Positions 34,974-43,242 of a stretch of DNA of 64,000 bases are shown in pieces; the stretch's first letter is position 1; every line of letters starts with the position of its first letter. Position numbers and translations under genes: made by a program. The notes below the pieces were generated by a model. It did no database searches. It had not been told where the DNA came from and saw nothing but the letters and a program-made list of their open reading frames with translations. Origin of the DNA: Streptacidiphilus jiangxiensis. GTDB lineage: Bacteria > Actinomycetota > Actinomycetes > Streptomycetales > Streptomycetaceae. The DNA lies in contig NZ_FOAZ01000003.1 in the NCBI RefSeq assembly GCF_900109465.1, positions 434,001 through 498,000 on the forward strand, written 5' to 3'.

Positions 34974-36674
34974 ATGTCCTCGTCGTATCCCTTGCTGCCG
35001 CCCGCCGGCTCCCCGGCCCGGGCCTTACGGCCGGTCCGGCGGTCCGCCCGGGCGCTGACAGCGGTGCTGGGCCTTGCCGTCGCCGGGGCGCTGGGCGGCG
35101 CCGTGCCGGCCGCTGCGGCCCCGTCCCCGGCGGGCGGTGTGCCGACCGCCTACGTGGCCGACGCCGGGGCCGACGCGGTCTCCGTGGTGGACGTCGCCAC
35201 CGGCGCGGTCAAGGCCACCGTCGCGAGCGTCGGCTACGACCCGCAGGGCGTCGCTGCCGCACCCGACGGCGGCCACGTCTACGTGCCCAACATCGGCTCC
35301 AACAATCTCGCCGTCATCGACACCCGCACCAACACCCTCGCGGCGGAGGTCCCCGTCGGCTCCAGCCCCACCGCGGCCGTCGTCAGCCCGGACGGCTCCC
35401 AGGTCTACGTGGCGAACCTCGGCACCGACACGGTCTCCGTCCTCGCCACCGCGACCGACACGGTGATCGGCACGATCCTGGTCGGCTCCGGCCCGGACGC
35501 GCTCGCGGTGAGCCCCGACGGCGGCACGCTCTACGTCGCCGACAGCGGCTCCGGCGGCGCCCTGTCGGTGGTCTCCACCGCGACGGACACGGTGACCGCG
35601 ACGCTGCCGACGAGCGGGGTCCCGGTGGCCCTCGCCCTGACGTCGGACGGCTCCCGCCTCTACCTGGCCGCCCAGGGCTCGACGACCGTCTCCGCCGTCG
35701 ACACCGCCACCGACACGACGACCGCGTTCGCGGTTCCCGCCGCCCCCTACGCCTTGGCACTCGGCCCGGACGGCTCCCACCTCTACCTGGCGGACGGTCC
35801 GGCCAACAGCGTGGCCGTGCTGGACACCTCGACCGGGACCAGTACGACGGTCCCGACCGGGGCCGGCAGCAATCCGCAGGGCGTCGCGGTGACTCCGGAC
35901 GGCACCCGGGTGCTGGTCACCGACCTCGGCGCGGCGTCCGTCACCCGCCTCGACGCGAGCACCGGCCAGGTGGTGGGCACCACCGCGGTCGGGTCGGCCC
36001 CGGCCGGCCTCGCCGTGGCCCTCACCGTGCCCGCCCCCGTGGTCACCGGCGTCAGCCCGGCCTCGGGCCCGCCCGCCGGCGGCACCACCGTCACCGTCGC
36101 CGGCAGCCACCTCGCCGGTGCCACCGCCGTGGACTTCGGCCCGGGTAACGCCGCCACGTCCTTCTCCTGCACCGACCAGAGCTGCACCGCGGTCTCCCCG
36201 CCCGGCACCGTCGGCACGGTGGACGTCCAGGTCACCACCCCGGGCGGCACCAGCGCCACCACCGCGGCCGACCACTTCGGCTACGCCGCCGCCGACGCGG
36301 GCGTCAGCCTCACCGCCACCCCCCACCCGGCCCTGCTCGGCGGCTCGATCGTCTACACGGTGACGGTCACCGACCACGGCCCCTCCGCGCTCACCTCGGC
36401 CACGGTCACCGCCCAGCTGCCGGTCCCGATGGCGGCGTCCTCCTCCGACTGCACGGTCAGCGGGCGCAGTGTCACCTGCTCCGTCGGCGCCCTGGCCGTC
36501 GGCGCGAGCACGACCCGCCAGTTCACCGTCCCGGTGGGCCTGCTCACCCTGGGCCTGCCGTACGCGGTGACGGCCGCCCGCACCGCCTCGACCCCGGTCG
36601 ACCTGAACCCGGCGAACGACACCGCGAGCCGCAGCTGCACCGTGGTGACCTCGCTGCTGATCAGCTGCTCATGA
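34974..36674 (+). CDS. Secreted YVTN beta-propeller protein with IPT and DUF11 domains
   Basis: A 566-aa exported protein. Residues 1-45 include an Arg-rich n-region and hydrophobic core (RALTAVLGLAVAGALGGAVPAAAA) of a Sec signal. About seven YVTN-type propeller blades follow (AYVADAGADAVSVVDVATG, VYVPNIGSNNLAVIDTRT, VYVANLGTDTVSVLATAT and others) to residue ~345. An IPT/TIG domain (PVVTGVSPASGPPAGGTTVTVAG) and a DUF11 repeat (GVSLTATPHPALLGGSIVYTVTV) follow. No LPXTG or membrane anchor is visible, so it is released or loosely wall-bound. ATG 34974 has a G-rich run about eight bases upstream. Ligand unknown; adhesion-type surface binding is only a guess. Confidence 0.8.
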   Translation: MSSSYPLLPPAGSPARALRPVRRSARALTAVLGLAVAGALGGAVPAAAAPSPAGGVPTAYVADAGADAVSVVDVATGAVKATVASVGYDPQGVAAAPDGGHVYVPNIGSNNLAVIDTRTNTLAAEVPVGSSPTAAVVSPDGSQVYVANLGTDTVSVLATATDTVIGTILVGSGPDALAVSPDGGTLYVADSGSGGALSVVSTATDTVTATLPTSGVPVALALTSDGSRLYLAAQGSTTVSAVDTATDTTTAFAVPAAPYALALGPDGSHLYLADGPANSVAVLDTSTGTSTTVPTGAGSNPQGVAVTPDGTRVLVTDLGAASVTRLDASTGQVVGTTAVGSAPAGLAVALTVPAPVVTGVSPASGPPAGGTTVTVAGSHLAGATAVDFGPGNAATSFSCTDQSCTAVSPPGTVGTVDVQVTTPGGTSATTAADHFGYAAADAGVSLTATPHPALLGGSIVYTVTVTDHGPSALTSATVTAQLPVPMAASSSDCTVSGRSVTCSVGALAVGASTTRQFTVPVGLLTLGLPYAVTAARTASTPVDLNPANDTASRSCTVVTSLLISCS

Positions 36675-36687
36675 CCCGTAGGGCACA

Positions 36688-36727
36688 CGACAGGGCCCCG
36701 CACGCGTCCGCGTGCGGGGCCCTGTCG
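36688..36727. terminator. Bidirectional terminator, 19-bp perfect stem
   Basis: Arms 36688-36706 and 36709-36727 are exact complements; in practice the innermost pairs open to form the loop. It sits between the convergent propeller gene and the FG-GAP fragment and can terminate both. Confidence 0.9.
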
Positions 36728-36740
36728 TTCCGGGCGCGGG

Positions 36741-37133
36741 CTAGAACAGGCCCCAGTCCCCGCCCCATCCGGCGCTGACCTCACTGCGCGCACGGAAGGT
36801 CCCGCGGCCGGTGCCGTCGTACCGCCACAGCACCCCGGCGCCGTCCACGGCGAGCAGGCTGCCGTAGCCGGAGCCGGTCAGGTCACCGGTGCCGACCAGG
36901 TGGGTGTAGCCGTTCCAGCCGCCGCCGATCCGCACCCGCGCCGCGAACCTCCCGTTGCCACGGCCCGCGTAGAACCAGAGCGTGCCGGAGGTGTCGCGGG
37001 CGACCAGGTCGTCGTGGCCGTCCCCGTTCAGGTCGCCGGGGCTGGCGACGGCGGTGTAGCCGGCCCAGCCACCGCCGCCGTGCAGACCAGGGCCGAGCGT
37101 CTTCTGCCGGGCATCCGCGTGATCGTCCCCCAC
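36741..37133 (-). CDS. FG-GAP/VCBS repeat protein, apparently N-terminally truncated
   Basis: A 130-aa product of nearly three FG-GAP (VCBS) repeats: GDLNGDGHDDLVARDTSGTLW, GDLTGSGYGSLLAVDGAGVLW and flanking parts, each with a D-x-N/T-G-D/S-G calcium-type loop followed by LW. Full-length Streptomyces relatives are secreted proteins with a signal peptide, a catalytic or binding domain and five to seven repeats. Here no signal peptide or other domain is present, and upstream sequence to 37200 shows none in frame. It is probably a remnant of a larger gene, though expression as a short protein cannot be excluded. Confidence 0.55.
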   Translation of the reverse strand: MGDDHADARQKTLGPGLHGGGGWAGYTAVASPGDLNGDGHDDLVARDTSGTLWFYAGRGNGRFAARVRIGGGWNGYTHLVGTGDLTGSGYGSLLAVDGAGVLWRYDGTGRGTFRARSEVSAGWGGDWGLF

Positions 37134-37276
37134 CCTTTCCCACCCCGGGAAGCCCGACGCGTTCGCGCACGGAGTGAGCGGATCCTAGCCACAGCTGTGG
37201 ACACTGGGCGCAGCACCCCCGGGTGAGGCAGGATGAGGGACGGCAAGCCGTAATCCCCCGAAGGGAAACCCCTGTC

Positions 37277-37840
37277 GTGACCATCGACCCGTCCGCCATC
37301 CCCAACTTCGGCGGGCAGCCCCAGCAGCCGCCGACGCCGCAGGGTCCGCCGCCGGTGATCATTCCGGACGCGGAGCTGGTCAAGCAGCTGCTGGACCAGA
37401 TGCAGCTGAAGCACGGCGAGGACGCCGAGGGTGACGTCGTCGCGCCCTGGGAGGAGTTCCAGGTCTACTTCATGTTCCGCGGCGAGCAGAAGGAGCTCTT
37501 CGCGGTCCGTGCCTTCTACTCCCACGCGCACGAGCTCGCGGCCAAGACCGCGCTGCTGGAGGCGCTGGACGAGTGGAACCGCGAGACCCTGTGGCCGAAG
37601 GTCTACACCCAGACCACCGACGAGGGTCAGCTGCGCGTCGTCGGCGAGACGCAGATGATCGTCGGCATGGGCGTGAACATCAACTACTTCGCGGCCATGG
37701 TCGTGAACTGGGTCCAGGCCTCCGTGACCTTCAACCAGTGGATCAACGAGCGTCTCGGCCTGGTCAAGGCCGTCGACGACGAGGCCGCCGAGGGCGGCGA
37801 GGGCGGCGCCGAGGGTGACGGCGACTCCGCCGAGTCCTAA
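37277..37840 (+). CDS. YbjN domain-containing protein
   Basis: A 187-aa protein with a Pro/Gln-rich N-terminal stretch (residues 8-30), then a YbjN-like alpha/beta domain: FQVYFMFRGEQKELFAVRAF near residue 60, LLEALDEWNRETLWPKVYTQ near residue 95, and VVGETQMIVGMGVNINYFA near residue 122. An acidic tail rich in Glu, Gly and Asp closes it. Actinobacterial YbjN-like proteins have a type III secretion chaperone-like fold; function is unknown. GTG 37277 is preceded by AAGGG about 12 bases upstream. It lies upstream of the L,D-transpeptidase on the same strand, 111 bases apart. Confidence 0.8.
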   Translation: MTIDPSAIPNFGGQPQQPPTPQGPPPVIIPDAELVKQLLDQMQLKHGEDAEGDVVAPWEEFQVYFMFRGEQKELFAVRAFYSHAHELAAKTALLEALDEWNRETLWPKVYTQTTDEGQLRVVGETQMIVGMGVNINYFAAMVVNWVQASVTFNQWINERLGLVKAVDDEAAEGGEGGAEGDGDSAES

Positions 37841-37951
37841 TCTTGACCTTTGCTTTACATGACGCCTGCAACCGCTTGCGTAGGGTTCGGTCTCTCTGGA
37901 CGTGTTGAGTACGTCCGGTGGTGACGATGTGACGCGAGCGGAGCAGGTGGC

Positions 37952-38971
37952 GTGGTGGGGCGCGTAGCGCGGTTCAAGAGCGGGATCGGTATAGCACTGC
38001 TGGCGGGCGCGGTCGCGTTCGGCGCCAGCGGCTGCGGGGGCTCGGCCTCCGCGACGTCGGCCAAGGGGTCGGCCTCGCCGGTCGCCGGTGGCGCGAGCGC
38101 CTCGACCAGCGCGAGCGCCAGCCCGTCGGCGAGCCCCTCGCCGACGCACCCGGCCGGTCCACCGCTGCAGCTGGACACGATCTACCCGCTGGACGGCGAG
38201 ACCGTCGGTGTCGCGCAGCCGATCTCGATCGTGTTCACGCACTCGGTCGCCTCCTCCGCCCGCAAGGCCGTCGAGCAGGCGCTCAAGGTCACCACCTCGT
38301 CGCCGATGACCGGCGCCTGGCACTGGTTCTCCAGCACGCGCGTCGACTGGCGCCCGCAGAGCTACTGGCCGTCCGGCACCAAGGTCTCCGTCAACGCCGA
38401 CCTGAACAACGTGGGTGACGGCAACGGTCGTTGGGGTACCCACGACTACCACCACAGCTTCACCATCGGTGCCGACGTCGAGGCCAAGGTTGACGCGCCC
38501 GGCCACTCGATGAAGGTCTACAAGAACGGCTCGCTGATCAAGTCGATGCCGATCGACGCCGGCAGCCCGACCTTCCCGTCCTGGGACGGCACGATGGCCG
38601 TGATCGACAAGCAGGCCGAGGTCCGGATGACCTCCTGCAGCGTCGGCATCAGCTGCGACAAGAGCAGCCCGAACTACTACGACATCACCCTGCCCTGGGA
38701 CGTCCACCTGACGACCTCCGGCACCTACGTGCACTACTCCACCGGCGACCCGTGGCCGGGCCACAGCTACGGCTCGCACGGCTGCGTGCACCTGTCGCTG
38801 TCCGACTCCGAGTGGTTCTACAACCTCGTCCAGCCCGGCGACCCGGTCACCATCACCGGCTCGCCGCGCGGCAACACCCCCGGCGACAACGGCTACGCGG
38901 CGTTCACGCTGAGCTGGTCCGACTGGCTGTCCGGCAGCGCCGCGGGCGAGCTGCCGACGACCGTCGGCTGA
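37952..38971 (+). CDS. L,D-transpeptidase lipoprotein (YkuD with Ig-like domain)
   Basis: A 339-aa exported cell-wall cross-linking enzyme making 3-3 peptide links. The signal region ends GAVAFGASGCGG, with the cysteine as likely lipidation site, though the lipobox is weak. A Ser/Ala/Pro linker spans residues ~28-70, an Ig-like domain (LQLDTIYPLDGETVGVAQPI) ~72-170, then the YkuD domain with GHSYGSHGCVHLSLSDSEW, catalytic C278. The C-terminal NGYAAFTLSWSDWLSGSAAG is typical of actinobacterial Ldts. GTG start at 37952. A terminator at 38992 follows directly. Confidence 0.9.
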   Translation: MVGRVARFKSGIGIALLAGAVAFGASGCGGSASATSAKGSASPVAGGASASTSASASPSASPSPTHPAGPPLQLDTIYPLDGETVGVAQPISIVFTHSVASSARKAVEQALKVTTSSPMTGAWHWFSSTRVDWRPQSYWPSGTKVSVNADLNNVGDGNGRWGTHDYHHSFTIGADVEAKVDAPGHSMKVYKNGSLIKSMPIDAGSPTFPSWDGTMAVIDKQAEVRMTSCSVGISCDKSSPNYYDITLPWDVHLTTSGTYVHYSTGDPWPGHSYGSHGCVHLSLSDSEWFYNLVQPGDPVTITGSPRGNTPGDNGYAAFTLSWSDWLSGSAAGELPTTVG

Positions 38972-38989
38972 CGCCGACCCCCACACACG

Positions 38990-40261
38990 TCACGGCCGGT
39001 GCGGCGTCGCACCGGCCGTTCCGTTTGCGCCCGCGTGCGGCTGGAGTGCCGTGTACTGACGGCGCAGCGCGGCGGTGACGGGCGAGTCGACGCCGTGCCG
39101 GGCCTCCGCGGTGCGCAGCGCGCTGCCGAGCAGGCCGAGCGCCTGGCTGATCCGCCCGGCGCCGAGCAGCCGCCGCGCCTCGTCGACGGTGGCGGCGAGC
39201 AGCGCGCCCTCCGCGTCGTGCGACGGCACAGCCTGGGACGGCACAGCGGGTGACGGCACAGTCCCGGGCGGCGGGACGGGCGCGGGCACGGGGGTGGCGG
39301 GCTGGGCGGGCACGGCGGGCAGGGGCCCCGGCCCACGGTCCGGCCACGGGGCGAACGGAAGCCGGAACGGACGCGTCGGATCGCAGAGCGCGGCGCCGCC
39401 TGTTCCTGCCGTCGGCGTCGGCAGCAGCGGGGCCAGGGCGTGGTAGAGCGCGGTGGCGTCGGCCGGGCGCTGGGCCGGGTCCTTCGCCAGCAGCCACAGC
39501 ACCAGCGCCTCCAGTGCGGGCGGCAGGTCCGGGCGGACCGTCCGCAGCGGCGCGGGCGCCTCGTGCAGATGCCGGTGGAGCGTGCCGAGGGCTGACGAGC
39601 CCTCGAACGGCACGGCCCCGGTGAGCAGTTCGTACAGCACCGCGCCGAGCGAGTAGAGGTCGCTGCCCGGTCCGACGGCGCCGCCCATCGCCTGCTCGGG
39701 CGACATGTAGGCCGGGCTGCCGACAGGGGAGCCGGTCATGGTGACCCGCGTCGTGTCCGCGCCCAGCACGGCCGCGACGCCGAGGTCGAGGGCGACCAGC
39801 GTGCCGTCGTGGCGGAGCATCAGATTGCGTGGCTTCAGGTCCCGGTGGACGACACCCGCCTCGTGGACGGCCGCCAGGACGGGACAGAGCTGCGCCGCCA
39901 CCGCCACCGCCCACGGCCACGGATAGGGGTCGTTCTCGGCGAGGTGGTCGGCCAGGTCCGTGCCGCGCACGTACTGCATGACAAGGTAGAGCTCGTCCGC
40001 GTCGGTGCCGGCGTCGTGCACGGTGACCAGGCCCGGATGCCCGACGCGCGCGGTCACCCGCGACTCCCGCTCGAACCTGCGCCGCAACTCGTCGGCGTGC
40101 GTGCTGCCGGGCGCGGAGGCCCGCAGCAGCTTGACCGCCACCTCGCGGCCGAGCAGCAGGTCCTGGGCTGACCACACCTGGCCCATCCCGCCCTGGCCCA
40201 CGAGTGCGGTCAGCGCGTACCGGCCGCCGACCGTGCGGCGCCCGTCCGGGGCGGCGATCAC
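38990..40261 (-). CDS. Serine/threonine protein kinase
   Basis: A 423-aa Hanks-type kinase. The P-loop is VGQGGMGQVW (residues 21-30), the lysine K44 in VAVKLL, the catalytic loop HRDLKPRN with D141, the magnesium motif is DLG (159-161) instead of DFG, and the activation segment ends GSPAYMSPEQ. A Pro/Val/Ala-rich linker (~285-350) leads to a short helical tail. There is no transmembrane helix; the membrane partner may be the Pro-rich protein encoded immediately upstream, whose stop overlaps this GTG (GTGA). Substrates unknown. Confidence 0.9.
   Translation of the reverse strand: MIAAPDGRRTVGGRYALTALVGQGGMGQVWSAQDLLLGREVAVKLLRASAPGSTHADELRRRFERESRVTARVGHPGLVTVHDAGTDADELYLVMQYVRGTDLADHLAENDPYPWPWAVAVAAQLCPVLAAVHEAGVVHRDLKPRNLMLRHDGTLVALDLGVAAVLGADTTRVTMTGSPVGSPAYMSPEQAMGGAVGPGSDLYSLGAVLYELLTGAVPFEGSSALGTLHRHLHEAPAPLRTVRPDLPPALEALVLWLLAKDPAQRPADATALYHALAPLLPTPTAGTGGAALCDPTRPFRLPFAPWPDRGPGPLPAVPAQPATPVPAPVPPPGTVPSPAVPSQAVPSHDAEGALLAATVDEARRLLGAGRISQALGLLGSALRTAEARHGVDSPVTAALRRQYTALQPHAGANGTAGATPHRP
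38992..39019. terminator. Terminator between L,D-transpeptidase and kinase, inside kinase 3' end
   Basis: Arms 38992-39002 and 39009-39019 are perfect 11-bp complements around a 6-base loop. On the minus strand they overlap the last codons of the kinase (stop at 38990-38992), so one hairpin serves both convergent genes and encodes part of a protein. Confidence 0.8.
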
Positions 40262-40926
40262 GGCGCGGACCGCTCGTGGCGGTGCAGCAGCGCGCTCAGC
40301 TCGTCCAGCTCCGCCTGGACCTGCCCGAGGGGGACGATCGGCGGTGCGTAGGGCGGTGCATAGGGCGGCGCGTAGGCCGGTGCGAAAGCCGACGGCGCGT
40401 GGGGCGGCGGCGCGTACGGGTGACCGTACGGCTGGGGGAGCGGCTCGGGCGGCCTGCGCAGCTCGGCGACGAGGAAGTAGACGGTCGAGCCTGCGGCGAG
40501 CAGGAGCAGGGTGGCCATCCCGACGTCCATCTGCAGGTCGTCCTCGTTGGGCGCGGTGCCGACGGTGACGAAAGCCCCGAAGGACAACAGGATCGTGAAG
40601 GCGAGGGCCACCCAGTCCCACGCCCGGCGCCGGACGAGCGCGGTGCGGATCAGCGGCACCCAGGACAGGATGCCGATGGTGCCGATGGGCACGCACGCGA
40701 GGAGCCCCCGCAACACGAAGAGCCCTACGCGGGCCGCGGTGATCGGCCGCGGCGGCGCGGCCGGACCGGGGCGGTCCAGGTGGCCGCCGAAGGCCGTCGG
40801 CGTGCCCGGGTACGCCGGGAACGCCGGATACGCCGGGTGCGGCGGCGGGTAGGAGGGGACCGGCTGAGCCGACGGAGGGGCGGACGGAGGGGCCGGCGGA
40901 GGAACTGGCGGCGTCGGGCCGTACAT
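40258..40926 (-). CDS. Proline-rich membrane protein paired with the kinase
   Basis: A 222-aa protein. Residues 1-60 are Pro/Ala/Tyr-rich, three hydrophobic segments lie near 68-88 (VGLFVLRGLLACVPIGTIG), 100-122 (WVALAFTILLSFGAFVTVG) and 132-150 (GMATLLLLAAGSTVYFLVA), and the tail has APPYAPPYAPP-type repeats followed by a short amphipathic helix (VQAELDELSALLHRH). No enzyme motif. Translation is coupled to the kinase by a 4-base overlap, so the two products probably interact, perhaps tethering the kinase to the membrane (inference). Confidence 0.75.
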   Translation of the reverse strand: MYGPTPPVPPPAPPSAPPSAQPVPSYPPPHPAYPAFPAYPGTPTAFGGHLDRPGPAAPPRPITAARVGLFVLRGLLACVPIGTIGILSWVPLIRTALVRRRAWDWVALAFTILLSFGAFVTVGTAPNEDDLQMDVGMATLLLLAAGSTVYFLVAELRRPPEPLPQPYGHPYAPPPHAPSAFAPAYAPPYAPPYAPPIVPLGQVQAELDELSALLHRHERSAP

Positions 40927-41021
40927 GCGCAGCTCCAGGGCTCGGGCTCAGGTCGTCGGTAGCGTACCGCCGCTCCCGCCCTGCTCCGGAAGCCCTTGGA
41001 CCCGGTCGGAGGCTGCGCGCC

Positions 41022-43037
41022 TCACCCCAGGCCCGCGGGACCGCCCTCCGCGAGTCCGTCGTACAGGCCCTGTGCGAACTGCTCGCCCAGGCGCGTGGCT
41101 TGGCGCAGCGCCTCCTCGAACTCCGCGACCGCACGGAATCGCGTGCCGTAGCGCTGCTGCTCGGCCAGTGGCAGCCGGGGGAGTTGGAGACGGCGTGCGT
41201 CGAGGCGGGTGGAGGTGCCCGTGAACGTGGACGCCTGACGGCTGTTGGCGGTGGAGCGCAGGAAGCCGGCCAGGAACCAGGGGTCGACCGCGTCCGGCTC
41301 CGGGCGGAGCAACTGCAGGCCGCGCCCCAGCGGCGCCCCTGCCTCGGCCTCCGTGACGACCCGGACGCCACCGCCCTCCTGGCCCTCCTGGCCCAGCACG
41401 GGGACCAGCACGTCACCGGCCCGGGTCCGGGGCGGTTCCTCGCCCGCCGCCGCGGCCGTGAGCAGGGTGAGCGCCCCGGCCCGGGCGAGCTCGCCGACGC
41501 TGGTCGAGGGCCGGCCGCCCGAGCGCCCGCCGCCGGTCGCCGCCTCGACGGCCGCACCGGTCGCGGGCAGCCGTGAGGCGTTCTGCAGCGCGGCTGCGAG
41601 CTGTTCGCGCAGCTGGTCCAGGCCGAGGGCGCCGCCGCCGACGGCGGCGGGCGGCAGGTGCCGTGCGGGCGTCAGGTCGACCTCCTCGTCCAGCAGGTCC
41701 ACGACCGGCACGAGGCGGCTGACGCCGGGGCGGTCGGTGCCGGTGCCGGTGCCGGTTTCGGCGTCTGCGCGGGTGTCTGCACCGGTCCGACCGTGGGGCA
41801 GGTCCACCGTCCGCCAGGCGTCCAACGCAGCCTCGCGCGCCTCCGGCCACGCCAGGCTGCCGGTCTCGACCAGCAGCAGCCCCGGCGACGCGGCGGAGCC
41901 GGCGCCCTGCGGGCGGCGCAGCACCCACAGGTGCAGCGGGATCCCGTACGGCGGGGCGACGCCGGCCGGCAGCGCGATGACCGCCCGCAGCGCGCCGCGC
42001 CGCAGCAGGTCGGCGCGGATCCGGCGCCCGGAGCGGCGGGACGCGGCGGCCGGCGGCATCAGCACCACGACCGTTCCGCCCTCGCGGGCGTGGGCGAGCG
42101 CGTGCTGCACCCAGGCGAGTTCGGACTCCGTGCGTGGCGGCAGGCCGTACTCCCAGCGGGGGTCGTAGGCGAGCTCCTCGTGGCCCCAGTTGCGCTCGTT
42201 GAACGGCGGGTGGCACAGCACGACGTCGGCGCCGGGCGCGTGCGGCGGACGGTCGAAGGCGTCCGCCCGGAGGGAGTCGCCGGTCCGCACGTCGACCCAG
42301 CCGCGACGTGGCCCCGGCCCGTCGGCGGTGACCGCAGCGGCCCGCGTGCCGTCCGTGGCCTTCGTGCCGTCCGTGCCGTCCGCGCTCTCCGCCTCGGAGG
42401 TGTCCTCGGCGAGGGCGAGGCGGAGGTCGGCGAGGGCGGCGAGCTCGGGGTCGGCGTCCTGGCCGCAGAGGCGGGCGTCCGGACTGATGCCGCGCGCCGC
42501 GTCGAGCAGCCCACCGAAACCGCAGGACGGATCGAGGACCTCGGCCGCGGGGCCGCCCAACTCGGCCATCAGCGAGGCCGGTTCGGGAGGCGTGAGGGCG
42601 TACTGGCGGGAGACGGAGTCCAGGTGGCGGCCGAGCAGGAAGCGGAAGGCGCCGGCGGGGCCGAGCTCCTCGGCCAGCTGCAGGCCGGTGGTCAGCAGCG
42701 GGTTCTGGGCCGCGCCGGGGTCGGGGCCGAGGGTGAGCGCCGCGCCCAGGCGGATCAGCGCGGCGGAGGGGCCGAGCGGGTACTGCTCGATCTGCTGCCA
42801 GGCGCGTTCACGCAGGGGCACCTGGGTGAGCTTGCCCTGGGCGCGCAGCCACCTCTCGACCTGGGCGAGGTCGAAGGTCGGGCTGCTGGCGGAGCCGCCG
42901 ACGGGCTTGGGGAAGTCCGGGTGGCGCCGCCGCCAGTTGCTCACCGCGGCCGGGCCCACGCCGGCCAGCCGGGCGATGGCCGTGGCCGTGACCTCGGCGG
43001 ACGCGTGCTGGGATCCGGCCTTGCGCTGCTGGGCCAT
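41022..43037 (-). CDS. Solitary N-6 DNA methylase-like protein with HTH and specificity-like domain
   Basis: A 671-aa HsdM-like protein. An N-terminal HTH (TAIARLAGVGPAAVSNWRRRHPDFP, residues 19-43) is followed by the methylase core. SAM motif I is D169-P-S-C-G-F-G-G, but motif IV reads H276-P-P-F (VVLCHPPFNERNW) where adenine methylases have N-P-P-Y/F. An Ala/Thr/Gly-rich insert sits at ~213-246. The C-terminal third resembles a type I target-recognition domain (AGDVLVPVLG, FLAGFLRSTANSRQASTFTG). No HsdR or separate HsdS is nearby. The histidine may abolish methylation and leave a DNA-binding role. Confidence 0.83.
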   Translation of the reverse strand: MAQQRKAGSQHASAEVTATAIARLAGVGPAAVSNWRRRHPDFPKPVGGSASSPTFDLAQVERWLRAQGKLTQVPLRERAWQQIEQYPLGPSAALIRLGAALTLGPDPGAAQNPLLTTGLQLAEELGPAGAFRFLLGRHLDSVSRQYALTPPEPASLMAELGGPAAEVLDPSCGFGGLLDAARGISPDARLCGQDADPELAALADLRLALAEDTSEAESADGTDGTKATDGTRAAAVTADGPGPRRGWVDVRTGDSLRADAFDRPPHAPGADVVLCHPPFNERNWGHEELAYDPRWEYGLPPRTESELAWVQHALAHAREGGTVVVLMPPAAASRRSGRRIRADLLRRGALRAVIALPAGVAPPYGIPLHLWVLRRPQGAGSAASPGLLLVETGSLAWPEAREAALDAWRTVDLPHGRTGADTRADAETGTGTGTDRPGVSRLVPVVDLLDEEVDLTPARHLPPAAVGGGALGLDQLREQLAAALQNASRLPATGAAVEAATGGGRSGGRPSTSVGELARAGALTLLTAAAAGEEPPRTRAGDVLVPVLGQEGQEGGGVRVVTEAEAGAPLGRGLQLLRPEPDAVDPWFLAGFLRSTANSRQASTFTGTSTRLDARRLQLPRLPLAEQQRYGTRFRAVAEFEEALRQATRLGEQFAQGLYDGLAEGGPAGLG

Positions 43038-43126
43038 CGTGGCGCCTCCGTTCGGGATCCCCCCGTGGATCCGCGGCGATCATACACACGTCGACCCGAC
43101 TTCACGCTTCACACACGAGGCGCGTG

Positions 43127-43155
43127 TTGACTGACTTAACAGCGCATGCTGTGAT
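43127..43155 (+). promoter_or_regulatory. Promoter with internal palindrome upstream of lipoprotein
   Basis: TTGACT at 43127-43132 and TGTGAT at 43150-43155 are 17 bases apart, a good housekeeping sigma promoter. The spacer contains ACAGC-GCAT-GCTGT (43139-43152), a perfect 5-bp inverted repeat reaching into the -10, so a repressor could act here. Confidence 0.5.
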
Positions 43156-43242
43156 TCTCTCGCTGCACAGCCGAGTGATCCGGTTCCGGTTCACCGCGTG
43201 TGCTCTGCCCTGCCACCCCCTTGCCTGGAAGAGGCGTCCACC

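Noticed and set aside
41022..43037. Complete type I restriction-modification system
   Set aside because: No HsdR or separate HsdS gene flanks the methylase-like gene, and its catalytic motif is altered.
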